Notes: generated by a model not told the origin, from the sequence alone. Positions 14,704-22,378 are shown, counted from the stretch's first letter. The stretch: 28,583 nucleotides of DNA from CAYYJM01 sp964471755 (GCA_964471755.1 CAYYJM010000053.1:1-28583); one strand, 5' to 3'. Numbers and translations: made by a program.

Positions 14704-17700
14704 CTACCCCAGGCCGAGCCTCCTGAGCCGGCTGAGAAACGTCGTCCGGGCCATGCCCAGGGCGCGGGCCGCCTCGCTCTTGTTGCCGCCCGCCACGGCC
14801 AGCGCCCGCACCAGCATCTCGCGCTCACGCTGCTCCTGGAGTGCCAACTCGCTGTCACGACTCGTCCGCAGGGCCTGGAGCGTCACCGTTGGGTCCGTCT
14901 CCAACCAGGGCTCCAACCCGTCGAGAGAATCCAGCGAATCGAGCGACCGTTCACGCTGGGCCTTCTGCAACTCCTCGGCCACGGCCAGGATCTCCGGCGG
15001 CAGCTCACGCAGCGTCACGATCGCCCCCTCGACGACGACCACCGCCCGCTCGATGACGTTCTCCAGTTGCCGGACGTTGCCCGGCCAGGAGAAGTTCTTC
15101 AGGGCCAAGAGAGCGTCGTCGTCCATGCTCGTGATGACCTTGCCGGCCCGCTGACCATAGATCGTCAGAAAGTGTTGCACCAGCTCGGGGATGTCTTCCG
15201 GCCGGTCGCGCAGCGGCGGAATGACGATCGGGAAGACGTTCAGCCGATAGAAGAGATCCTCGCGAAACTTCCCCTGCCGAATGAGCAGTTCCAGGTTCTG
15301 GTGCGTCGCCGCAACGATACGCACATCGACGCGGATCGGCTCGCTCGATCCGACGCGCTCGAAGGTCATCTCCTGCAACACGCGCAGCAGCTTCGTCTGC
15401 ACCTCCAGCGAAATGTCGCCGATCTCGTCGAGGAAGAGGGTGCCGCCGTCGGCCGCCTCGAACCGGCCGATCTTGTCGCGGATGGCACTGGTGAACGCCC
15501 CCTTGACGTGGCCGAAGAGTTCGCTTTCGAGCAGACCAGCCGACAGGGCGGCGCAGTGGACCTTGATGAACGGCTTCTTCGCCCGCGGACTGCTCTCGTG
15601 AAGAACGCGCGCCAGCACCTCCTTGCCAGTGCCGCTCTCGCCACGAAGCAGGACCGCCGACGGGCTGGCGGCCACCTTGCGAACCAGGTGCATCAACTGC
15701 CGAATCGGGCCACTCGAACCGACCAGGCCCTCGGGGTGGTCCTCGCGCGGCTCGCTCTGCGCCGATGGCTCCTTCTCGCCGGAGTCGGTGGGTTCCGTCT
15801 CGCTGACGCGCACCAGGGGCAGCGGGGCCGTTCGGCTGCGCGTCAGGGCAGCCTGCAAGGCCAGGATGCGACGCTGCTGCTCGGCGATCTTCTCGACCTT
15901 GGTTTGCAGTTCGCGATTGAGAGCCTCGATGGTACGGTGCCCCTCGGCTCCGACCAGGGACAGGGCGGCCAGTCGGCCGAACGCCGTCAGGATGGCCAGG
16001 TCGTCGTTCGAGTAGGCACCGCCGTTGCGCGGACCGAGCAGGAGCAGGCCGAGAATCTTGCCTTCATGGACCAGACCCAGAGCCAGCTCGCCGCCCAGGA
16101 TCTGCAGCTGCTGAATGGCCGGATCGGACGACCCGCGCGGGACCGGCAGCAGACACTGCCGCCCCGGCAGCGCCTCGACGAGCGGACACGTCGGAGGTAG
16201 CTCCGTCGGGATCGGGATCGGCACCGCTCCCTCGGCCGCGACACGGACGTAGCGAGCCGGATCGCCTTGACGCAGGTAGACCGCGCCACGCTGGACGCCG
16301 AGCAGTTCGATGATCGATTGCAGCAGTCGCCGTGCGAGGGTCGGCGGATCAACGAGCTGGCCGAGCGTCTCCCGCATCCGTGACAGGGTGCGATCGAGCT
16401 GATACTTCTCCTTGCGGAAATGGCGATCGAGAACGGTCTTCAGACGCGAGCGGATCAGGTCGAGAGCAACGACCAGGAGCAGGGCCGTGCCGCAGACGGC
16501 AAGCAACTGGCCCAGCGAAGGGATGTCGCCAAACGCCTGACCGAGGGCGAACCAGCCGACAAAGACAAGACCATAGAAAACCAGGCCGGCCAAGGAACTG
16601 AGCAGGAAGTAGACCGCTCCCGAACTGAGGAACGAGTCGAGCTGCATCAGCTTGTAGCGCGTGATGCTGATCGTGAAGGCGATGGTCATGACCATGCTGG
16701 CAGCGAACATGGGCCAGACGGCCCCGTCGCCGCCGAAGCTGCCGCTGCGGAAGTACGCCAGGTAGAGCGTGTAGGCGATCGGCACGACGGCGGCCAGGTA
16801 GCCGAACAGAACCCATTCGACCTGCTTACGCTCGGCCAGGTCGGCCGCCCGCCGGTAGGAGTGGATGAGGCAGACGATGCTCATCGCGAAATACAGAGCG
16901 GCGACCACGAAGTAGATGTAGAGCTGGAAGAGGACCTCCCCCAGCAGGAAGCCGACCTCTTCCGGCGAGCCCCCCTCGTTGAACAGCCAGCGCAGACGCA
17001 GGTAGTTGGTGAACAGGATCAGAAAGAAGAGGACCGCCGGAGCGTAGACCCACGCCCGCGTGGTCCAGGGGTTGCGGACGTAGAACGATCGCGGCCGGGG
17101 GAAGACCATGTACAGATGGAGGCTGACGGCCGGCAGCATCACGGCACAGAACATGAAGCCGACCAGCAAGGCCGGCTGCGGGACGATCTGCCACCAGTGG
17201 TAGCCGCCGACGAAGGCGATCACCGAGACGACGCAGAACAGGAAGAACTGGCCTGCGGTCGTGTCTTCGGGTCGCTTCCAGTAGACCAGAGCGCCGACGA
17301 AGAACAGGCCCAGCTTGAGCGTCAGATACAGAACCGTCGGCAGCAGCGTCCGGGGCATGACGCTGCCGACTCGACACCAGACCTGCCGCGTTCCGGCCTC
17401 GCCCGGCCGATGATACTCGACGCGGACGACGCGGTGTCCGTCCACCTCCAGGAGGCCGGCGGGTTGCTCCGCGGGTGATCGGGTCAGGTCGCTTCGCGTG
17501 CCCGGCTGCGTCGGCTCCCGATCAAGCTGAGCGATGCAACGAAGCAGGAGCGGCCAGCTCGTGATGACGTGATCGCCGACCTTGAGGACCGTATCATCGG
17601 GCTGGATCGATTCGCCCTTCTCCGAAAAGAGAAGTTCATCGTAGAAGTGGTTGACCTTGAGTGAGAAGGCGCAGCGGAGGCCGATTTCCGGCAGGGCCAG

Positions 17701-17880
17701 CACGTGAAGCAGGACACCAGCAGCGTAGCCCAGGACCAGCACGGCACAGACGAGAATGACCGCCCGGCTACGGAGAACGGGTTGCTGGAAGACCGCCTTC
17801 ACCCCCGATGCAACACGATCCAGGCGCTCACGCCAGGTCGTCGCAGGAGGCAAACTCGGATCGGCCGGGCGTTGTTCCAC
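14704..17880 (-). CDS. Membrane-anchored sigma-54 activator (PDZ-like/TM sensor, GAF, AAA+, Fis HTH)
   Basis: 1058 residues from the GTG at 17880. Order: a cytoplasmic start; one membrane segment at about 38-63; an extracytoplasmic region at about 67-170 whose DDTVLKVGDHVI segment resembles a PDZ domain; about eight further membrane segments at about 178-477; a GAF-like domain at about 515-645; a coiled coil at about 647-680; the sigma-54 AAA+ domain at about 717-955 with Walker A GESGTGKE, Walker B GGTLFLDEIGD and the sigma-54-contacting loop GAFTSA (usually GAFTGA); and a Fis-type HTH at the end (GGNKSEAARALGMARTTF). It should activate sigma-54 RNA polymerase in response to an envelope or lipid signal. 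The frame is open to a TTG at 18009, but the GTG has GAGGA 10 bases upstream and the promoter lies between the two. Confidence 0.93.
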   Translation of the reverse strand: MEQRPADPSLPPATTWRERLDRVASGVKAVFQQPVLRSRAVILVCAVLVLGYAAGVLLHVLALPEIGLRCAFSLKVNHFYDELLFSEKGESIQPDDTVLKVGDHVITSWPLLLRCIAQLDREPTQPGTRSDLTRSPAEQPAGLLEVDGHRVVRVEYHRPGEAGTRQVWCRVGSVMPRTLLPTVLYLTLKLGLFFVGALVYWKRPEDTTAGQFFLFCVVSVIAFVGGYHWWQIVPQPALLVGFMFCAVMLPAVSLHLYMVFPRPRSFYVRNPWTTRAWVYAPAVLFFLILFTNYLRLRWLFNEGGSPEEVGFLLGEVLFQLYIYFVVAALYFAMSIVCLIHSYRRAADLAERKQVEWVLFGYLAAVVPIAYTLYLAYFRSGSFGGDGAVWPMFAASMVMTIAFTISITRYKLMQLDSFLSSGAVYFLLSSLAGLVFYGLVFVGWFALGQAFGDIPSLGQLLAVCGTALLLVVALDLIRSRLKTVLDRHFRKEKYQLDRTLSRMRETLGQLVDPPTLARRLLQSIIELLGVQRGAVYLRQGDPARYVRVAAEGAVPIPIPTELPPTCPLVEALPGRQCLLPVPRGSSDPAIQQLQILGGELALGLVHEGKILGLLLLGPRNGGAYSNDDLAILTAFGRLAALSLVGAEGHRTIEALNRELQTKVEKIAEQQRRILALQAALTRSRTAPLPLVRVSETEPTDSGEKEPSAQSEPREDHPEGLVGSSGPIRQLMHLVRKVAASPSAVLLRGESGTGKEVLARVLHESSPRAKKPFIKVHCAALSAGLLESELFGHVKGAFTSAIRDKIGRFEAADGGTLFLDEIGDISLEVQTKLLRVLQEMTFERVGSSEPIRVDVRIVAATHQNLELLIRQGKFREDLFYRLNVFPIVIPPLRDRPEDIPELVQHFLTIYGQRAGKVITSMDDDALLALKNFSWPGNVRQLENVIERAVVVVEGAIVTLRELPPEILAVAEELQKAQRERSLDSLDSLDGLEPWLETDPTVTLQALRTSRDSELALQEQREREMLVRALAVAGGNKSEAARALGMARTTFLSRLRRLGLG

Positions 17881-17960
17881 GATGTTGTGGTCCTCGCAGC
17901 TGCCACGGAGCTGTCGATCCCTGTCGGGCGCGTGTCGAGCGTCGGGCGCTCCCTGTCCCA

Positions 17961-17988
17961 ATGTTACCAGCCTGGTTTCTGTAGTCAA
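17961..17988 (-). promoter_or_regulatory. Promoter of the sigma-54 activator gene
   Basis: Read on the minus strand: TTGACT (17988-17983), a 16-base spacer, TAACAT (17966-17961). Transcription would start near 17954, giving a leader of about 75 bases before the GTG at 17880. This also argues against the longer TTG start. Confidence 0.55.
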
Positions 17989-18313
17989 TTCTTTGGTGTC
18001 GATACACAACTCGTTTCGACTGAAAGTTCCTTCCGCAAATCCCCCACAACCCCACCGCCTTCAACTGACGAGACCATCCTCTTTTCAGAAGAGAGGAAAC
18101 AACCGTTGCAACCGTCGCAATCCATCCATTTTCCCAACCCTGTCGAAGTCACGAGCGCCCGTCACTGTCCAAACCTGTCGGGCGTCGAGGTTTCGACACC
18201 CTCTGTCTGGAGTTTGACATCCTACCGTTTCCGACCGTAACCATCTTGCAGATTAACCGGTTGCGACATCTGTCGAAAAATGGACAGGAAGGCCGATCGC
18301 CTTTTTTTCCACC

Positions 18314-18330
18314 TTGGTATGACTTGTGCT
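18314..18330 (+). promoter_or_regulatory. Candidate sigma-54 (-24/-12) promoter
   Basis: TTGGTATGACTTGTGCT: the invariant GG (18316-18317) and GC (18328-18329) are exactly 10 bases apart, as required, with matching A and G at the inner positions of the -24 element and T at the end. Two of the conserved C are T. Transcription would start near 18341, upstream of the hydrolase gene. Confidence 0.45.
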
Positions 18331-18411
18331 TTGGTAGGGTGCCATCAAAGCATGAGCCCGCGATGAATTCAGCCACCAGGATCGACACCAGAACGGATGC
18401 GGGAGGCGAAC

Positions 18412-19254
18412 GTGCAGGCAACGAAGGATTGGCTCACCGAATTTGGGGCCGACTACGGTCTGGGCGAAGTGGGCTGGGGCATGGCCCAACTGCGCCACTA
18501 CGCCGTCCGTTACATCGACGTGGGCCAGGGGCCGCCTCTGGTCCTGGTTCCTGGTCTGGCGGGTGGCATCGAGCTGGTCGGCCCACTCATCCACGAACTG
18601 GCCCAGCACTACCGGGTGATCGGCTATCAACTGCGCGGCGAGGACGACTGCTTCGCCCTGCGTCGGCGATTCGATCGGAACGATCTCGTCGAGGATCTGC
18701 TCGAACTGCTCGACTTCTTCCACCTGGAAGCTCCGGTGATCGGGGGTATCTCCTTCGGTGGCATGCTGGCCATGAGCCTGGCCGCCCGGTATCCTTCGCG
18801 AGTCGGCAGCCTGGTGCTGCAAGGTGTCGGCGCGCGGTTCGATCCGGGCCTGTTGATCCAGATGTTGCAGCAGGTGCTGGCCCATTTCCCGCTGCCGTCG
18901 GACAGTCCGTTCGTCAACCAGTTCTTCAACCTGTTCTTTGGCGGTCGGATGAAGCAGGGGCCGCTCCTGCAATTCGTCACCCGGCAATGCTGGAAGACCG
19001 ATCAGAGCGTGATGGCTTACCGCTTCGGGCTGGCCGAGTCGTTCGATCTGCGTGAGGAACTGGCGTCCATCCAGGCTCCGACCTTGTTGCTGAATGGCGA
19101 CCGGGATCAACTGGTCTCGAAGTCGAGCCTGAGCGACCTGGAGCAAGGGCTGCAACACGTTCGCCGGGTCGATCTGCCCGGTTGCGGCCATCTGGCCTTC
19201 GTCACGCATCCGGAGTGGCTCGCCGACGAGATCCGGGCCTTTCTGCGCGACTGA
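18412..19254 (+). CDS. Alpha/beta-fold hydrolase
   Basis: 280 residues. Catalytic triad: Ser114 in the nucleophile elbow GGISFGGML, an acid in LLLNGDRDQLV (Asp230 or Asp232), and His260 in PGCGHLAF. The oxyanion region is at LVLVPGLAGG (43-52). It is a soluble enzyme of the lipase/esterase/haloalkane-dehalogenase-like superfamily; the substrate cannot be read from the sequence. I chose the GTG at 18412 because GGGAGG (18401-18406) stands 5 bases before it; an ATG at 18397 would add five residues but has no ribosome-binding site. The gene is divergent from the sigma-54 activator and has a -24/-12-like sequence upstream, so it may be a direct target. A large hairpin follows the stop. Confidence 0.9.
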   Translation: MQATKDWLTEFGADYGLGEVGWGMAQLRHYAVRYIDVGQGPPLVLVPGLAGGIELVGPLIHELAQHYRVIGYQLRGEDDCFALRRRFDRNDLVEDLLELLDFFHLEAPVIGGISFGGMLAMSLAARYPSRVGSLVLQGVGARFDPGLLIQMLQQVLAHFPLPSDSPFVNQFFNLFFGGRMKQGPLLQFVTRQCWKTDQSVMAYRFGLAESFDLREELASIQAPTLLLNGDRDQLVSKSSLSDLEQGLQHVRRVDLPGCGHLAFVTHPEWLADEIRAFLRD

Positions 19255-19288
19255 CACTTCCGCCTGAAGATTCGTGTCTGGTCTGAGG

Positions 19289-19332
19289 CCGAACGTCAGC
19301 ACGGGAGCCATCGTTCCCGTGCCGACGTTCGG
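19289..19332. repeat. Inverted repeat, 18-bp arms, after the hydrolase gene
   Basis: Arms 19289-19306 and 19315-19332 pair over 18 bp with one mismatch, around an 8-base loop. No U-run follows, so it is a weak intrinsic terminator at best. It may be another dispersed palindrome. The rest of the spacer (19255-19498) shows nothing else apart from the ribosome-binding site of the next gene. Confidence 0.7.
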
Positions 19333-19498
19333 GCTGACCCGCACAACCTGTCCCGATCCGGACGATCCTTCCGGTCCAATCCTTCGTACCGTTTTGCCCT
19401 GTCCCGAAAGATGTGCCAGAGTTGCCGCGTGGAGGGCTCGGCGGGAGTGTGCGCTCCGGATCGCCGGGGCCGTCGGCATTTTGGCGAGGATTTTCTGC

Positions 19499-20962
19499 AT
19501 GCGCGTCGCAGTCATCGGGGCCGGGCCCGCCGGGATCACCGCGGCCTATCAGCTCGCCAAGGCCGGCGTCGGCGTGGACGTCTTCGAGGCCAGCGACACT
19601 GTCGGTGGCCTGTCGCGCTCCTTCGATCTGTGGGGCCAGCGCGTCGATCTTGGCCCGCACCGCTTCTTCAGCAATGATCGCCGCATCAACGAGTTGTGGC
19701 TCGAAGTCGCCGGCTCCGACTACCGCATGGTCGATCGCCTGACGCGCATCTACTATCGGCAGCGCTTCTTCCACTATCCGCTCAAGCCGGCTGACGCGTT
19801 GTGGAACATGGGCATCGGCACGGCCACCGCCTGCGTCTGGAGCTACCTGGCCGAGAAGGTTCGGCCGTCGTTCCCGGCCGGTCAGAACGAGACGTTCGAG
19901 TCGTGGGTCGTCGGCCGATTTGGTCGCAAGCTCTACGAGATGTTCTTCAAGTCCTACAGCGAGAAGCTGTGGGGCATTCCGTGCGACCAGCTCGACGCCG
20001 ACTTCGCCGCCCAGCGGATCAAGAAGTTCTCGCTTGGCGAGGCGGTCAAGTCGGCCCTCGGCTTTGGTGGCAAGCACAAGACGCTCGTCGATCAGTTTGC
20101 CTTCCCGATCGAGGGGACTGGCATGGTCTACGAGCGGATGGCCCAGGCCGTGGAGCAGCGGGGTGGCCGGGTTCATCTCAAGGCTCCGGTACGGCGAATC
20201 CTGCACGATGGTGGCGAGGGTTCCGGCCCGGCCCGGGTCGCCGCGATCGAGTTGAACGACGGTCAGGTGCAGACGTTCGATCATGTCATCTCGACGATGC
20301 CGCTGACGCTCATGGTTCGCGGCCTGGATGGTCTGCCCGAGGCGGTCCATCAGGCGGTCGATCAGTTGCGTTTCCGGAACACGATCCTGGTGTACCTGAA
20401 CGTCGCCAGCGATCGGCTGTTCCGCGATCAGTGGCTGTACATCCACTCGCCCGAGCTGGGCATGGGCCGGGTGACGAACTTTCGCAACTGGGTGCCGGAA
20501 CTGTACGGTGAGTCGCCGAACTCGATCCTGGCCTCGGAATACTGGTGCTACGACGAGGATCCGCTGTGGACGGAGCCGGACGCGACGCTGGTCTCGCGCG
20601 GCGAGCAGGAGCTGCGCACGACGGGCCTGCTCGGCGAAGCCCGTGTTCTGGACGGCACGGTACGGCGCATCCGGCGATGTTATCCGGTCTACGCGCGCGG
20701 CTACAAGGCGCATCTCCAGCCGGTGGTTGAGCATCTGAAGCGGTTCCAGAATCTGCACGTGATCGGGCGATACGGGGCGTTCAAGTACAACAATCAGGAT
20801 CACAGCATTCTGATGGGCCTGCTGGCGGCAGAGAACATCACGGCCGGCCGGACGCACGATCTGTGGGCGATCAACACCGACACGGAGTACCAGGAGTCGG
20901 CGACGATCACGAAAGCGGGCCTGGAGGTGAAGTCGGCTCCGCAACCGGTGGGATCGCGCTAA
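19499..20962 (+). CDS. FAD-dependent oxidoreductase of the UDP-galactopyranose mutase-like/amine oxidase group
   Basis: 487 residues. It begins at once with the FAD Rossmann motif (MRVAVIGAGPAGITAAYQLA) and the GG motif (DTVGGLSRS, 33-41). GPHRFFSND (52-60), KSYSEKLWGIP (151-161) and FPIEGTGMVYERM (202-214) resemble UDP-galactopyranose mutase and protoporphyrinogen-oxidase-like proteins found in cell-envelope sugar loci. The C-terminus has the second FAD segment (GRYGAFKYNNQDHSILMG). The exact reaction is not clear; a sugar mutase would normally be near 370-400 residues, so this longer protein may act on another substrate. The ATG at 19499 has GAGGA 8 bases before it. The frame is open farther upstream, but without a start supported by a ribosome-binding site. 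Confidence 0.88.
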   Translation: MRVAVIGAGPAGITAAYQLAKAGVGVDVFEASDTVGGLSRSFDLWGQRVDLGPHRFFSNDRRINELWLEVAGSDYRMVDRLTRIYYRQRFFHYPLKPADALWNMGIGTATACVWSYLAEKVRPSFPAGQNETFESWVVGRFGRKLYEMFFKSYSEKLWGIPCDQLDADFAAQRIKKFSLGEAVKSALGFGGKHKTLVDQFAFPIEGTGMVYERMAQAVEQRGGRVHLKAPVRRILHDGGEGSGPARVAAIELNDGQVQTFDHVISTMPLTLMVRGLDGLPEAVHQAVDQLRFRNTILVYLNVASDRLFRDQWLYIHSPELGMGRVTNFRNWVPELYGESPNSILASEYWCYDEDPLWTEPDATLVSRGEQELRTTGLLGEARVLDGTVRRIRRCYPVYARGYKAHLQPVVEHLKRFQNLHVIGRYGAFKYNNQDHSILMGLLAAENITAGRTHDLWAINTDTEYQESATITKAGLEVKSAPQPVGSR

Positions 20963-21061
20963 TTCTCGCACGGATTCCAGATGTCACGGCCGGGGATGGC
21001 CGGCGTAGAGAGGGTGTCCACATCGCAAGAAACACGACCCCTGAGCAAAGGAGAGCCCACG

Positions 21062-21241
21062 ATGCTCTACGAATACATCCTCGAAAATGGCGTCTGGAAG
21101 CTCTACTGGGGTGGCAAGGTTGGCCAGGATGCTGGCACGCCGGCCTGCAAGCAGCGGGAGGTCGCCGCCTCGGTGGTCGCCCCGCAGGTCGAGACGGCCG
21201 CGCCCCGGCGTGAGGAGCCGCAGTTGACCTTGCAGGCGTAA
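21062..21241 (+). CDS. Small protein of 59 residues, unknown function
   Basis: Starts MLYEYILENGVWKLYWGGKVG and ends in a Pro/Glu-rich tail. No known domain. It is supported as a real gene by AAAGGAGAG before the ATG, codon use like the neighbours, and a classic intrinsic terminator just after its stop. The N-terminus is aromatic and looks like a short beta hairpin; the tail looks disordered. It lies 99 bases after the flavoprotein gene. Confidence 0.68.
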   Translation: MLYEYILENGVWKLYWGGKVGQDAGTPACKQREVAASVVAPQVETAAPRREEPQLTLQA

Positions 21242-21262
21242 TCGGCCTCAGCGAAACTCACG

Positions 21263-21296
21263 AACCTCCCGCACGAGTTGTGCGGGAGGTTTTTCT
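21263..21296 (+). terminator. Strong intrinsic terminator
   Basis: A perfect 12-bp stem (21263-21274 with 21280-21291), a 5-base loop GAGTT, followed by TTTTCTT. It closes the transcript of the 59-residue protein and isolates the tRNA gene. Confidence 0.92.
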
Positions 21297-21335
21297 TGCG
21301 CCTGAACGGTGTGTACAGAAAAGGAGTATCCCCGA

Positions 21336-21341
21336 TACAAT
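21336..21341 (+). promoter_or_regulatory. -10 element of the tRNA promoter
   Basis: TACAAT, 11 bases before the mature 5' end of the tRNA. A -35 is only weakly visible (TGTACA at 21312-21317, 18-base spacer). Confidence 0.5.
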
Positions 21342-21352
21342 GCCCTCATTCC

Positions 21353-21424
21353 GGGGACGAAGCTCAACGGTCGAGCAGGGGTCTCATAAACCCTTGGAAG
21401 TGGGTTCGACTCCCACCGTCCCCA
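21353..21424 (+). tRNA. tRNA with CAT anticodon (elongator Met, or Ile2)
   Basis: A 72-base cloverleaf. Acceptor stem GGGGACG/CGTCCCC is perfect (7 bp). D stem GCTC/GAGC has the 7-base loop AACGGTC. Anticodon stem GGGGT/ACCCT has loop CTCATAA with anticodon CAT at 21385-21387. Variable loop TGGAA; T stem GTGGG/CCCAC with loop TTCGACT; discriminator A. The G1-C72 pair and the lack of three G-C pairs at the base of the anticodon stem rule out the initiator. Met and lysidine-modified Ile2 cannot be separated by eye. Position 8 is A where U is nearly universal, and the last D-loop base is C rather than A. CCA is not encoded. Confidence 0.9.
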
Positions 21425-21775
21425 CTACTGTTGTTCGACGCAGATTGATGCCGATCGATGCCAGGTTGTTCCATCTCAAGGGGTTGCGTCGAACCCTGTT
21501 CCGCCGGGATTTCTCGTTCAGTAGTGTTCACAAGTGCAGATTGATGCAGAGAAATGCCCCCTGTCACTGCGCCCGGCACTGCGCCCGGTGCTACTCGGAT
21601 TGGGGCCGTTTCCCCCTCGGTTCCGGTGAAGCGAAGGGGGGACTTCCTGGCGTTCCTCGATCGTCGTCGTCGTCGGAACGAGATTCGGCAATTTGTCCAC
21701 GGCCGCTCAAAGATGGCATAAACAATTGTGTAAACGCCTGTAGGACATTCTGTGCCGCAGGACTGTCAATGTAAA

Positions 21776-21845
21776 CGAGTGTCGGGCGTCAGCCCCATGA
21801 GTCTCCATTCGGAGCCAAACTCATGGGGCTGACGCCCGACACTCG
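21776..21845. repeat. Perfect palindrome with 27-bp arms
   Basis: Arms 21776-21802 and 21819-21845 are exact reverse complements. The 16-base loop holds a small second stem (CTCC/GGAG, 21803-21806 and 21811-21814). No open frame and no U-run. It is likely a dispersed MITE or REP-like unit. Confidence 0.9.
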
Positions 21846-21892
21846 CCGAAGTCGATACCCTTATCCCGATCAAACTCGCCACTACGTCCGTT

Positions 21893-21923
21893 CGGGGCAC
21901 CCCAAAGTGTCGGAGGTGCCCCG
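21893..21923 (-). terminator. Hairpin after the CC-PAPT gene
   Basis: CGGGGCACC (21893-21901) pairs with GGTGCCCCG (21915-21923), loop 13 bases. It lies 18 bases beyond the stop of the minus-strand gene. A U-run is missing, so it is either a weak terminator or an RNA-end stabiliser. Confidence 0.45.
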
Positions 21924-21940
21924 CGGAAGAAAAGTAACCG

Positions 21941-22378
21941 TTAGTGTGCGCCGCAGCCGCACGAGGAGTAGCTGACCGGGGCGTAGTTGTGGCTGTACGA
22001 CGCCGAGCCGCAGCACGGGGTGGAATGCTCGCAGCAGGTCGGAGCCGGGCAGCACGTCGGAGCCGGGCAGCAAACCGGAGCCGGGCAGCAGGTCGGAGCC
22101 GGGCAGCACGTCGGAGCCGGGCAGCACGTCGGAGCCGGGCAGCAGTCCTGAACCGGACAGCAGGTCGGAGCCGGGCAGCATTCCTGAGCCGGAGCCGCAG
22201 CCGGGGCCGCAGCTGGCGAGCTCGCCGGAGAGAAGGCGTTGGCAAGCCGGCCGCAAAGACCGTGACCGCCGCCGAACAGGCCCTTGCCGAACAACCCCTT
22301 CTTGCCAGCAGCCATCGACACGTCAGCGCTGACCAGCACGCCGACCAGTGCCACCACCGCCCACATCAGGTTCTTCAT
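21941..22378 (-). CDS. Secreted cysteine-rich CC-PAPT repeat protein
   Basis: 145 residues. A signal peptide (MWAVVALVGVLVSADVSMAAG, about 5-25) is followed by a Gly/Lys-rich stretch (GKKGLFGKGLFGGGHG), an Ala/Pro linker, and then nine Cys-Cys pairs spaced every six residues (67-116; consensus CCPAPT). A further CC pair and a CGC near the end bring Cys to about 23 of 145. Exported and so rich in Cys pairs, it may be heavily disulfide-bonded or metal-binding and part of the planctomycete envelope; this is inference. Short exported proteins with Cys/Pro repeats are frequent in planctomycetes. The ATG at 22378 has GAGGGG 7 bases upstream. A longer ATG start at 22429 would bury the signal peptide. 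Confidence 0.82.
   Translation of the reverse strand: MKNLMWAVVALVGVLVSADVSMAAGKKGLFGKGLFGGGHGLCGRLANAFSPASSPAAAPAAAPAQECCPAPTCCPVQDCCPAPTCCPAPTCCPAPTCCPAPVCCPAPTCCPAPTCCEHSTPCCGSASYSHNYAPVSYSSCGCGAH
22031..22180. repeat. 18-bp tandem repeat encoding CCPAPT
   Basis: About eight copies of an 18-base unit (one hexapeptide each) within the Cys-rich gene. Copies are nearly identical, so copy number may vary by slippage or recombination. Confidence 0.85.

Larger units (their letters stand above)
17881..18411. other. Divergent regulatory region
   Basis: 531 bases between the sigma-54 activator (minus) and the alpha/beta hydrolase (plus), AT-richer than the genes around it. It holds the minus-strand promoter (17961-17988), a perfect TTGACA at 18214-18219 with only a weak -10 (TAACCA, 18-base spacer), a run of T at 18302-18308 and the -24/-12-like element at 18314-18330. 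The short word CTGTCG recurs several times. No gene is seen. Confidence 0.6.
21425..21940. other. Non-coding region after the tRNA
   Basis: 516 bases with no credible gene. The word GCAGATTGATGC occurs twice (21440-21451 and 21537-21548), 97 bases apart. A perfect palindrome (21776-21845) and a second hairpin (21893-21923) lie toward the right end. The position directly 3' of a tRNA would suit an integration site, but I find no integrase or repeated tRNA end. Confidence 0.5.

Noticed and set aside
15067..16200. 377-residue plus-strand frame opposite the sigma-54 activator
   Set aside because: Shadow of the AAA+ and GAF coding region; no domain or ribosome-binding site.
17881..18009. N-terminal extension of the sigma-54 activator from a TTG at 18009
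   Set aside because: The stretch contains a good TTGACT-N16-TAACAT promoter on the same strand, and the GTG at 17880 has a ribosome-binding site.
21353..21424. Initiator tRNA-fMet
   Set aside because: Position 1-72 is a G-C pair rather than a mismatch and the anticodon stem lacks the three consecutive G-C pairs next to the loop.
21280..21774. Open frames on both strands over the tRNA
   Set aside because: Their only recognisable part is translated tRNA; frames of this kind are common annotation artefacts.
21425..21775. Integrated element or integrase relic at the tRNA 3' end
   Set aside because: No repeat of the tRNA end and no integrase motif on either strand in this stretch.
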